6,342 nucleotides of DNA from Coriobacteriales bacterium. Its GTDB lineage: Bacteria > Actinomycetota > Coriobacteriia > Coriobacteriales > UBA8131. The position numbers and the translations under genes are program-made. The stretch is taken from NCBI GenBank assembly GCA_031276475.1, contig JAISMZ010000189.1, positions 1-6,342 of the forward strand, in the 5' to 3' direction. Each line of letters opens with the position of its first letter. The first letter of the stretch is position 1. This document shows positions 1 through 5,528 of the stretch, one piece after another. The notes under the pieces are model-generated. The model made no database searches. It was not told the DNA's origin and saw only the letters and a list, made by a program, of their open reading frames with translations.

Positions 1-807
1 GCCCACTATGTGCTGCCCGATACCAGTTATCTGGAGCGCCTGGAAGCCCCCGAGCTCTTTGCCGGCATTAAGCCCACGGCCGTCTTGCGCGATAAGGTAT
101 TGGAGAAGATTCACGCCGAGACCCGCCCGGTCGACCAGATATTCACCGAACTGGCACAGGCCTGCGGTGTTGGTCAGTACTTTGACTTCACGGTGGAGGA
201 GTTGGCCGACGCCCAATTAAAGAGCATCGGCCTGAGTCTTTCTGCTCTGCAGGCGTCCGGCTCGGTACAGTTTGAGGGCGAGCCCTTTGCCTACGGCACC
301 CTGCCCGATCTCACGACCGCTACCGGCACGTTCCAGTTTACCTCTGAGGCCTGTGAGAAAGCCGGCTTTACGCCGTCGCCCGAGTGGATCGAGCCGATGG
401 TAACGCCTGAGTCAGGAAAGCTTCGGTTGATCAGCGGCGAGCAGGCGGTGCAGACCCACACGTTGACAGCCAATATCCCCGATCTGATGCGGGTGACAGA
501 GAACTACCGGCTCACCGATCCCTGGCTGAACGCCGGCGTTGCCGAGCAGTTGGATATTCGTGACGGAGATACCATAGAGCTGAGTTCTGAATCCTTTACC
601 GGACGCACTCGTGTTCACGTTACCGAGGCCATCAACCCCACCGCCGTCTACCTGCCCAGCCATTATGGCTGCACGTCAAAGGAGCTAAAGACCGCCTATG
701 GAGTTGGACTCAGGCAGATGGACTTCGTGCCGCTTCAACTGGAGCCGGGCTACGGTTCAGCCATGAGCCAGGAAGTCCTGGTGACCGTAAAGAAAGTAGG
801 TGCATGA
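1..807 (+). CDS. Molybdopterin oxidoreductase catalytic subunit, PsrA/PhsA-like, C-terminal part (5' truncated by window edge)
   Basis: The frame is open from base 1, so 268 C-terminal residues of a larger protein are visible; the GTG at 10 is internal, not a start. The first visible residues (AHYVLPDTSYLERLE) match the stretch in DMSO-reductase-family enzymes where the substrate-domain fold resumes (typically 'D-x-V-L-P-x-x-x-Y-x-E'). Visible residues from about 140 on form the molybdopterin-dinucleotide-binding domain: an H-T-x-T-x-N segment, then 'DPWLNAGVAEQLDIRDGD', then a late YGC/AYGVGL segment. The 'H-T-x-T-x-N' and 'AYGVG' signatures favour the polysulfide/thiosulfate reductase A group over DmsA or NarG types. 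Family members bind Mo/W-bis-MGD and one N-terminal [4Fe-4S] cluster and are usually Tat-exported; none of that region lies in the window. The stop overlaps the next gene. Tetrathionate, arsenate or an organic acceptor remain possible substrates. Confidence 0.88.
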   Translation, partial: AHYVLPDTSYLERLEAPELFAGIKPTAVLRDKVLEKIHAETRPVDQIFTELAQACGVGQYFDFTVEELADAQLKSIGLSLSALQASGSVQFEGEPFAYGTLPDLTTATGTFQFTSEACEKAGFTPSPEWIEPMVTPESGKLRLISGEQAVQTHTLTANIPDLMRVTENYRLTDPWLNAGVAEQLDIRDGDTIELSSESFTGRTRVHVTEAINPTAVYLPSHYGCTSKELKTAYGVGLRQMDFVPLQLEPGYGSAMSQEVLVTVKKVGA

Positions 808-1346
808 TGGCTCGTTATGGGATGCTGATTGATACCAAGGTCTGCATCGGCTGCTACAGCTGCCTGCTTTCCTGCAAACGTCAAAATGGGCTTGCCTCCG
901 ACCAGGACTTCATTCGCTTTGAGGATCGCGAGCGGGGCAGCTATCCAAACACCCTGCGGGAGTCCATCCCCCTGCAGTGCATGCAGTGCGAGGATGCCCC
1001 CTGCGTGTCGGTCTGCCCGAGCGGGGCTTCCTATTTTGGGCCGGACGGTCTGGTGAGCATCGACCACGGCAAGTGCATCGGCTGCAGATACTGCATGTCT
1101 GCCTGCCCCTACCAGGTGCGCACCTTTGACGAGGAGAAGGGAATCGCCGATAAGTGCCGCTTCTGTGCTATTCAGACTCTCTCCGGAGGCAAGGGCTGCA
1201 GTTGTGTGGAGGCCTGTCTGACCAATGCCCGCATCGTTGGAGATCTGGATGACCCCACATCTGAGCTCTCCCGTGCTATTGCCCAGAAGAACGCCCTGCC
1301 GATCGCCGGTGACCTCACCCAGGCGAAGATCTTTTACGTGAGGTGA
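807..1346 (+). CDS. Four-[4Fe-4S] ferredoxin-like electron-transfer subunit (PsrB/NrfC/DmsB type)
   Basis: This is the electron-wire subunit between the membrane anchor and the molybdoenzyme. Numbered from the ATG at 804, it shows four cysteine groups: C14/C17/C20/C24, C59/C62/C67/C71, C91/C94/C97/C101 and C118/C121/C134/C138. That is the usual four-cubane layout of the DmsB/PsrB/NrfC family. At about 180 residues its length is typical of compact PsrB-like forms. An extra cysteine, C132, sits two residues before the last pair. No signal peptide is present, as expected for a subunit co-exported with its catalytic partner. The start is ambiguous between ATG 804 (overlapping the upstream stop as ATGA) and ATG 807 (TGATG). 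I chose 807 because the AGG at 798-800 then lies 6 nt away rather than 3. It is translationally coupled on both sides, giving the gene order catalytic, Fe-S, anchor. Confidence 0.95.
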   Translation: MARYGMLIDTKVCIGCYSCLLSCKRQNGLASDQDFIRFEDRERGSYPNTLRESIPLQCMQCEDAPCVSVCPSGASYFGPDGLVSIDHGKCIGCRYCMSACPYQVRTFDEEKGIADKCRFCAIQTLSGGKGCSCVEACLTNARIVGDLDDPTSELSRAIAQKNALPIAGDLTQAKIFYVR

Positions 1347-1347
1347 T
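1340..1347 (+). promoter_or_regulatory. Ribosome binding site deciding the anchor-gene start
   Basis: GAGGTGAT is an 8-base match to the anti-Shine-Dalgarno complement and overlaps the stop of the Fe-S gene. The GAGG core is 8 nt before the ATG at 1352, but only 2 nt before the ATG at 1346 and overlapping the GTG at 1343, so it supports initiation at 1352. Confidence 0.6.
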
Positions 1348-1351
1348 GAAT

Positions 1352-2245
1352 ATGTCAACTTTTGAACCTGTCTGGGGTCCTGTCATCGCCGGCTATCTCT
1401 TTTTGGCCGGCCTGGGTGCGGGTGCCTTCCTGTTTGCTTTTATCCTGGAGCTGAAGTTTCCCCAGGCGGTAAAGATGCGCCGTTTCGCGCATATCCTCAC
1501 ACCCGTTGCTGTTGCCTTGGGTCTCGTCCTGCTTTTGGCGGACGCACCGGGAGCCCTGCATAACCCCTTGCGGATACTGCTGCTTTTCTCCAACCTGCAA
1601 TCGGTGATGACCTGGGGTGTATACTTCCTGATCATCTTCTTTGCGGTCTCTGCGTTTGTGATGATCATCGAGCTGAAGAAGGACTATATACTTCCCCGCT
1701 CCCTGAACATCATCGGCGTTATCGCCGCGTTTTGCGTGGCCCTCTACACCGGCGTGCTGCTCGGCGTCTGCAAGACCTTCCCGCTTTGGAACAACGCCCT
1801 GCTGCCCATCCTCTTTCTGGTCTCCGCACTTTCGGCCGGAGCGGCCGCGCTGCTGTTGTACGCGGCGCTGTTTGCCCCCGCAGAGCTCAAGGGGATAACC
1901 GGTCTGCGCAAGCTCCAGTACCTGTTGCCCGTCATCGAGCTGGTACTTCTGGCATCGCTGCTGTTCATCACCTTTTACAACAGCAGTGCCGGTGCGGCGA
2001 GCGTGCTGATGCTGGTGACCGGCTCCTGGTCGCCGTGGTTTTGGGTGGGGCTGGTCTTTTGTGGCCTGCTGCTGCATCTTATTGTGGAGACAAAACCGCT
2101 CTTCTTCAGTGCGGGCGGCGCGGCGTCGCATGGTGCTTTGGCTCGTTACACCGATGTCGGCCTGAACGCGCTGGCTTTATGCGGCGGCTTTCTACTGCGC
2201 CTGCTAATCGTCATGGCTGCCATGCCGCTGGCGATTGCCGTGTAA
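1352..2245 (+). CDS. NrfD/PsrC-family membrane anchor, quinol-interacting subunit
   Basis: A 297-residue hydrophobic protein that opens with 'EPVWGPVIAGYLFLAGLGAG', the hallmark first helix of NrfD/PsrC proteins. I count eight membrane segments, roughly residues 6-30, 44-64, 84-107, 116-138, 148-173, 186-206, 227-245 and 268-292. Other family signs are the acidic residue after helix 2 ('LLADAPGAL') and the 'LYTGVLLG' motif in helix 4. Members hold the Fe-S and catalytic subunits at the membrane and exchange electrons with menaquinol without haem. Starts at GTG 1343 and ATG 1346 are possible; 1352 is preferred for the Shine-Dalgarno spacing. It is the last gene of the oxidoreductase operon, and a clear terminator follows 40 nt after its stop. 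Function is confident at family level; the direction of electron flow and the substrate are not determined. Confidence 0.93.
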   Translation: MSTFEPVWGPVIAGYLFLAGLGAGAFLFAFILELKFPQAVKMRRFAHILTPVAVALGLVLLLADAPGALHNPLRILLLFSNLQSVMTWGVYFLIIFFAVSAFVMIIELKKDYILPRSLNIIGVIAAFCVALYTGVLLGVCKTFPLWNNALLPILFLVSALSAGAAALLLYAALFAPAELKGITGLRKLQYLLPVIELVLLASLLFITFYNSSAGAASVLMLVTGSWSPWFWVGLVFCGLLLHLIVETKPLFFSAGGAASHGALARYTDVGLNALALCGGFLLRLLIVMAAMPLAIAV

Positions 2246-2254
2246 CTATCGCTG

Positions 2255-2281
2255 GCTGCTCTTTCGTTTTGCGTGAGCAGC
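2255..2281 (+). other. Small inverted repeat downstream of anchor gene
   Basis: GCTGCTC (2255-2261) and GAGCAGC (2275-2281) form a perfect 7-bp stem with a 13-nt loop just after the anchor stop. No T-tract follows in either direction, so it is not an intrinsic terminator itself. It could act as a 3'-end stabilising stem before the true terminator. Confidence 0.45.
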
Positions 2282-2284
2282 AGG

Positions 2285-2330
2285 GGAGGCGTCGACCTGT
2301 TTATCGGGTCGGCGCCTTCTGGGCTTTTTT
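2285..2330 (+). terminator. Rho-independent terminator of the oxidoreductase operon
   Basis: GGCGTCGACC (2288-2297) pairs with GGTCGGCGCC (2307-2316) over 10 bp with one G-U wobble and a 9-nt loop. Three outer pairs (2285-2287 with 2317-2319, one G-U) lengthen it. A run of six T follows at 2325-2330, after a short TGGG interruption that makes it slightly imperfect. The reverse direction has no T-run, so it should stop only rightward transcription. Confidence 0.75.
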
Positions 2331-2376
2331 GGACGGGGGAGTTTCAGGAGGAATGTGGGGCGTCATACTCCGCACG

Positions 2377-2988
2377 TCATGCTGTTTTGACCGCCTGGGC
2401 GGACTGCATCTCCAGGTAGCGCAGCTGGTTGCGCAGGGTTCTCAGCGAGCAGTGCTCGCAGAGCATGCACTCCAACATCGTGTCATCGCAGCCAACGTAG
2501 TCTTCAATGAACGCGCGGCTCTGATCGGCGTGCACCAGACAGTCGCCAACCAGGGCGCGGATGGCCTCAACGGCAAAGAAGGGGACATGGCGTTTGTCGT
2601 TGGGCAGGGATCCCAAAACGGCCATCAGGTCGTCAACGCGAATGGACAGGGCCTGCTTCCAGCTGCGGTTCTCGCAAAGATGGGCGGCCATCGAGGCAGC
2701 GGCAATCAGGGCCAGACAGCCCTGCGCCTGAAAGCCGACTGCCAAAAAGCGCGCGTTCTCGTAGTCCGCGCGGGCAAACAGCCTGAGGCTTATCGTGCCG
2801 CGTTTTGATGAGCCAATCATCGCCAGGCAGTTGTAGTCTGCAGGCGGCCCGGCGTTGTCGGCCGTCGCCACGATCTGCGCTACGGCAGGGCTGTAAGAAT
2901 CAACACCGACCTCCAGCTGCGTCTGTTTGATGTGCGCGGTGCGGATGATCAGGCGATCTTCAATCTCTTTGTAAACGTTTCGCTCCAT
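2377..2988 (-). CDS. IscU/NifU-N-like Fe-S scaffold homologue lacking two canonical cysteines, with CxxCxxC tail
   Basis: A 203-residue soluble protein. Residues about 50-150 follow the IscU/NifU N-terminal pattern: 'GSSKRGT' where the family has G-x-x-x-C-G-D, then 'FLAVGFQAQGCLALIAAASM' where it has F-x-x-x-G-C-x-x-x-x-A-S-x-S. Next come 'WKQALSIRVDDLMAVLG' (family K-x-L-x-E-A-L...) and 'RHVPFFAVEAIRALVGD' (family H-C-x-x-L-A-x-x-A-I-x-x-A). In this hand alignment only the middle ligand (C91) survives; the first is replaced by R63 and the third by V135. The conserved Asp after the first Cys is Thr. The tail has C167 and a C174-x2-C177-x2-C180 motif not found in classical IscU. The ATG at 2988 has GAGG 7 nt upstream and lies 9 nt after the preceding gene's stop. 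It may be a dedicated Fe-S or enzyme-maturation factor, or a non-scaffold descendant. The coding call is firm; the family is recognised by motif only. Confidence 0.8.
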   Translation of the reverse strand: MERNVYKEIEDRLIIRTAHIKQTQLEVGVDSYSPAVAQIVATADNAGPPADYNCLAMIGSSKRGTISLRLFARADYENARFLAVGFQAQGCLALIAAASMAAHLCENRSWKQALSIRVDDLMAVLGSLPNDKRHVPFFAVEAIRALVGDCLVHADQSRAFIEDYVGCDDTMLECMLCEHCSLRTLRNQLRYLEMQSAQAVKTA

Positions 2989-2997
2989 GGCCAGACC

Positions 2998-3627
2998 TCA
3001 GACGTTGTAATGGATATCGACGGAATAGTACTCGGCGAGCGCCTCGGCTCTGCCGCGTTTCAGGTGTTCTGTGGAGAAGTAATAGACGTCGCCATTACTG
3101 GCCTGAAGGCGCTCGATATCTGGGAAGTCTCCCGATTCTCGCACGCGCTCAAAGGCTGCCTCCAAGGTCTCCTGCGACAGGTGAAAAGGTGCGTTGGCCA
3201 GCGAGTCGGCGCTCAGCGGCCGTGGATAGACCCGAGATTCCTCACGCGCGCACTCCACAAGGGTCTGCGCCGCGTTGTCCTCGCGTGCCAGCATCGCCCA
3301 GCGGGCATAGTTGTCCGTCATCGAGCGCTCTGAGTACCAGTAGGTGGCCGAGTTGCCCCTGAGTTGTCGCAGGTCGGAAAAATCCCCCGCCGTTGCGAGC
3401 AGCCCCGCCGCGTCCGTTCCGCTGCGGACGCGCCCGGCAAAGGTCTCGATGATCTGCTGCAACTGCTCGTCGGTCAGTTGGTTGTTGAGATCGATCAGAT
3501 TTTGGGTTTCTTCCGCCGCTGTGGCAACGTCGGGCGCAGCGGCAGCAACGTCGGGCGCAGCGGCGACGCCAGCGGGTGCAGTTGTGGCAGCGGGTATATC
3601 CTCAGCCGGAGCCTCGTCGTGGGTCAT
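2998..3627 (-). CDS. Uncharacterised protein with Ala/Pro-rich N-terminus and two diverged copies of one small domain
   Basis: A 209-residue protein that I cannot assign to a named family. Residues 1-40 are acidic, Ala- and Pro-rich and probably disordered, with two 'PDVA[AT]AA' units. The rest contains an internal duplication. 'LTDEQLQQIIETFAGRVRSG' (51-70) plus 'GDFSDLRQL...YWYSE...A' (81-111) resembles 'LSQETLEAAFERVRESG' (150-166) plus 'GDFPDIERL...YYFST...A' (167-194). The pattern of helices followed by a Tyr-rich strand pair suggests winged-helix-like domains. There is no signal peptide or membrane segment. I chose ATG 3627 because AAAGG (3642-3638) lies 10 nt upstream; GTG 3636 would have almost no spacing. 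It is the first gene of a two-gene unit with the NifU-like gene 9 nt downstream, and is divergent from the LuxR regulator. From memory only, the C-terminal half recalls hypothetical proteins near anaerobic oxidoreductases, possibly YdhW-like; this is unverified. Confidence 0.8.
   Translation of the reverse strand: MTHDEAPAEDIPAATTAPAGVAAAPDVAAAAPDVATAAEETQNLIDLNNQLTDEQLQQIIETFAGRVRSGTDAAGLLATAGDFSDLRQLRGNSATYWYSERSMTDNYARWAMLAREDNAAQTLVECAREESRVYPRPLSADSLANAPFHLSQETLEAAFERVRESGDFPDIERLQASNGDVYYFSTEHLKRGRAEALAEYYSVDIHYNV
3524..3564. repeat. 21-bp in-frame tandem repeat, two copies
   Basis: The 20-mer GCAACGTCGGGCGCAGCGGC occurs at 3524-3543 and again at 3545-3564, identical, with a 21-bp period. 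A decayed third unit may follow to about 3583. Being seven codons long, it adds 'PDVA[AT]AA' units to the N-terminal linker of the minus-strand protein without breaking the frame. The identity of the copies suggests recent slippage. Confidence 0.85.
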
Positions 3628-3677
3628 TGTTCGCACACCTTTCTAGCCGGGGTCGTTTTGCAGTCATTAACTATAAG

Positions 3678-3685
3678 GTAATTAC
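3678..3685. promoter_or_regulatory. GTAATTAC palindrome in divergent intergenic region
   Basis: A perfect 8-bp palindrome lies between the divergent genes, just upstream (minus-strand sense) of a weak TATAGT -10-like box at 3675-3670. It could be half of a regulator site, but such short palindromes also arise by chance. Confidence 0.2.
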
Positions 3686-3696
3686 TCGCAGTCTCT

Positions 3697-3720
3697 TACC
3701 CTGTTAAAGGGTATAATACC
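3697..3720. promoter_or_regulatory. Overlapping inverted repeats with TATAAT -10 box (candidate operator/promoter)
   Basis: TACCCT (3697-3702) and AGGGTA (3708-3713) form a perfect 6-bp inverted repeat around GTTAA. It overlaps a second one, GGTAT-A-ATACC (3710-3720), which contains the perfect -10 hexamer TATAAT at 3712-3717 facing the LuxR gene. No convincing -35 lies 16-18 nt upstream (CAGTCT at 17 nt). That fits a promoter needing an activator, with the repeats as its site or as a repressor operator. A start near 3724 would give a leader of about 64 nt. Autoregulation by the adjacent LuxR protein is a guess. Confidence 0.4.
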
Positions 3721-3772
3721 GGATTTAAAGGCAACCGGAGAACTATCGTTTGGCTTTGGTGATGCGGGCGTT

Positions 3773-3781
3773 GGAGAAGGG
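3773..3781 (+). promoter_or_regulatory. Ribosome binding site supporting a TTG start
   Basis: GGAGAAGGG is purine-rich, and its AAGGG part ends 6 nt before the TTG at 3788. No in-frame ATG or GTG precedes the hydrophobic region between here and the promoter, so this site fixes the unusual TTG start of the regulator. Confidence 0.65.
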
Positions 3782-3787
3782 AACACT

Positions 3788-5413
3788 TTGTTTGGGCAGC
3801 TATCGGCAAAAAGTGAAGAGAAAAAGGCTTCAGGCATCCTCGCCGCCGTGGGCATTAAAGGTATCGGTGCGCTACTCGTTTTAACCGGCGCTGTGGCGCT
3901 GGCGCGCACCGGCGTTATCGTTGCAAACTACGGTGGCTATAACCAGACGGACAGCGGCCTGCTTACCGACGGCTCAACTCTGGTCTGCGTGCTGATCCTT
4001 TGGGCTCTCGCCTTTGCCCTGGTTTTCTCAAAGCGACATCTGACTGACCGCCAGTTGACGGGCCTGATGATTATCAATGTTGCTCTGGAGACGCTCTGCC
4101 TGCTTGTTTTAGCGCTGCTGGTCAACCAGGGGCTGAATTCCCCCGTGGTGTTTGCTTTCTGTTCCGTGATTATGGCGCTGTCTGGCCAGACTACGCTGCT
4201 TTTCTGGTTGCGCCAGATGCATCTCTCTAATACCGCCGTAGCCGTCATCGTAATCTTTTTGGCCATGGCTGCCAGCGAGCCGCTGATCTATCTCTGCTCA
4301 CAGTTCGAGGACGGTTTTGCCAATGTTGCGGCGGCCCTTTGTACGGTTGCGCAACTGCCCCTGATCCTGATATTGCGACGTGGACGCATCCGCGAGCAGC
4401 ATCGTCAACTGCAAAGCTTTGAGGGCTTTTCTCTGGAACGCCGACTTTTGTTCGATCGCCGCCTGTTAATCACGGTCTTTGCCGCCTTTTCTCTGATTGC
4501 GGTGGCTGTTGGGATGCTGCGCGGCTACCCGGCGGGCTCGCCCATCCCCTTTACCGACTCCGCGCGCGTGATCTATATGATTTTGACGATTCTGATTACC
4601 CTGACCGTCGTCGCACTCAGTTTGCGCCTGCATTTCTGGGCGCTGCTGGTAACTATCTGGGTTGCGCTGCAGGTGCTTATCTGTCTGGCCCTTGTCGCCA
4701 CAGCTGCCCTGCCTCTGCATCTGGAGATCGGGGCGATATTCACCACCACCGCCAACGCCTTTCTCGCGGCCTTTGTCGCGTATTTTACCGTCTTGATGAT
4801 GGCGTCGTTTAAGAAATACGACCCCTATGTCTATGCCATTGCGATGACCACCGGCTGGATATTCTCTCGGGCCATCTCGCGCCTGCTGATCCTGGACTCC
4901 CTGGATTCCCTGCCCTTTACCGAGAACGGCATTCTGATTGTCTCTCTGGCAGCCATTTTGCTGGTGGTCTCAAGTCAGGCCTTCTTCATGCGTTTTTTCA
5001 TCTCGCTGATGCCCAAGCCGGCCCTGCCTTTTATGGGAACGCTGGAGGCTTTGGAGGAGCAGGATCGGACGGCGAAATACACGCAGCAGCCCGATGAGCG
5101 TCGCCCGCGCCTGCCCATTCGCCGTGGCGTGCAAGAGATTGGTGAGCGGTTTTTGCTGACGGAGCGCGAGGTGGAGGTGCTGACCTTGTATAGCCAGGGC
5201 TTTACGCAAAGACGCGTGGCCGAAGAACTCTTCATATCAAAGGAGACCGCTCACGCCCACATCAAGAATATCTATCAGAAGACCAACCTTCATTCGCGTC
5301 TGGAGGTTCTCGATTACATCGAGAAATACACTTCGGTTGTGGGTCCTGCCTCCGATTTGATGACATCCGAGCGGGATGTCTGGAAGGGCGAGCCACGGTT
5401 GGGCAGCGCCTGA
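3788..5413 (+). CDS. Membrane-bound LuxR-family transcriptional regulator (12 TM helices + C-terminal HTH)
   Basis: 541 residues. Residues 24-405 contain about twelve hydrophobic segments (approximately 24-46, 62-80, 91-113, 118-140, 148-170, 177-197, 226-244, 260-280, 282-306, 313-340, 347-367, 381-405), split six and six by a basic cytoplasmic loop at 198-225 ('LERRLLFDRR'). After a charged linker (about 410-450) comes a LuxR/GerE helix-turn-helix at 452-516: 'LTEREVEVL' at 457-465, and a recognition helix beginning 'SKETAHAHIKNIYQK' at 484. This layout matches the large family of membrane LuxR regulators in Eggerthella and relatives, which control neighbouring reductase genes. The membrane part presumably senses a small molecule; its ligand is unknown here. 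Start is TTG 3788. Divergent from the minus-strand pair and close to the oxidoreductase operon, either of which could be its target. No receiver or kinase domain is present. Confidence 0.93.
   Translation: MFGQLSAKSEEKKASGILAAVGIKGIGALLVLTGAVALARTGVIVANYGGYNQTDSGLLTDGSTLVCVLILWALAFALVFSKRHLTDRQLTGLMIINVALETLCLLVLALLVNQGLNSPVVFAFCSVIMALSGQTTLLFWLRQMHLSNTAVAVIVIFLAMAASEPLIYLCSQFEDGFANVAAALCTVAQLPLILILRRGRIREQHRQLQSFEGFSLERRLLFDRRLLITVFAAFSLIAVAVGMLRGYPAGSPIPFTDSARVIYMILTILITLTVVALSLRLHFWALLVTIWVALQVLICLALVATAALPLHLEIGAIFTTTANAFLAAFVAYFTVLMMASFKKYDPYVYAIAMTTGWIFSRAISRLLILDSLDSLPFTENGILIVSLAAILLVVSSQAFFMRFFISLMPKPALPFMGTLEALEEQDRTAKYTQQPDERRPRLPIRRGVQEIGERFLLTEREVEVLTLYSQGFTQRRVAEELFISKETAHAHIKNIYQKTNLHSRLEVLDYIEKYTSVVGPASDLMTSERDVWKGEPRLGSA
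5362..5380. other. Perfect hairpin inside the 3' end of the regulator gene
   Basis: GACATCC (5362-5368) and GGATGTC (5374-5380) make a 7-bp stem with a 5-nt loop, within the non-conserved tail codons of the regulator. No T-run follows, so it is not a terminator. It may be chance. Confidence 0.3.
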
Positions 5414-5528
5414 GCCGCCGCTGGGTGCATGTGCGCTGCGGCTGAGCCACCGTTTTTGCTGCGGGGGAACTGTGGGTGGACTGCTGCCGTACCATGACCG
5501 AGCTGCGGCTGAGCCACCGTTTTGCTGC
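5390..5528. repeat. Short GAGCCACCGTT-type direct repeats between regulator and sirtuin genes
   Basis: Two strong copies of a 27-28-nt unit occur at 5435-5462 and 5502-5528. They read GCTGCGGCTGAGCCACCG, then four or five T, then GCTGC, and differ only by one T. Decayed relatives are GAGCCACGGTT at 5390-5400 (inside the regulator gene) and CCTGAGCCGCCG at 5409-5420 (across its stop). Offsets between the GAGCC cores are 22, 32 and 67 nt, so the array is irregular. The second copy ends one base before the sirtuin stop codon. This fills the 115-nt gap; I see no convincing terminator for either convergent gene here. Confidence 0.7.

Noticed and set aside
750..1358. Minus-strand open frame of 202 codons opposite the Fe-S subunit
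   Set aside because: It lies fully opposite an unmistakable four-cluster ferredoxin gene; coding on both strands is not supported.
1355..2131. Minus-strand open frame of 258 codons opposite the anchor gene
   Set aside because: The translation is Gln/Arg/Lys-rich, as expected from the complement of Leu/Ala/Phe codons in a membrane protein. No ribosome site and no motif.
2345..2355. AGGAGG followed by ATG on the plus strand
   Set aside because: The spacing is only 1 nt, and the frame runs antisense through the conserved NifU-like gene, so it is not a credible start.
1732..2808. Long plus-strand open frame (358 codons) across the anchor gene and antisense to the NifU-like gene
   Set aside because: It overlaps a clear NrfD-family gene in another frame, runs through the terminator, and its translation is Arg/Ala-rich with no recognisable motif. 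It is a shadow frame of GC-rich DNA.
2377..2988. TorD/DmsD-type molybdoenzyme chaperone for the minus-strand gene
   Set aside because: The location would suit it, but the residue pattern follows IscU/NifU (G-C-x-x-x-x-A-x-x-S, then A-L, then H-V-x-x-x-A-x-x-A-I) and lacks the TorD E-P-x-D-H motif.
3762..3790. ATG at 3762 as start of the regulator or of a leader peptide
   Set aside because: It is in a different frame from the regulator, has no ribosome binding site at proper spacing, and its short product shows no regulatory features.
5435..5528. Two ~28-nt repeats separated by 39 nt, resembling a minimal CRISPR
   Set aside because: Only two good copies, other copies irregularly spaced and one inside a coding region, no cas genes nearby. 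The lengths match by accident.
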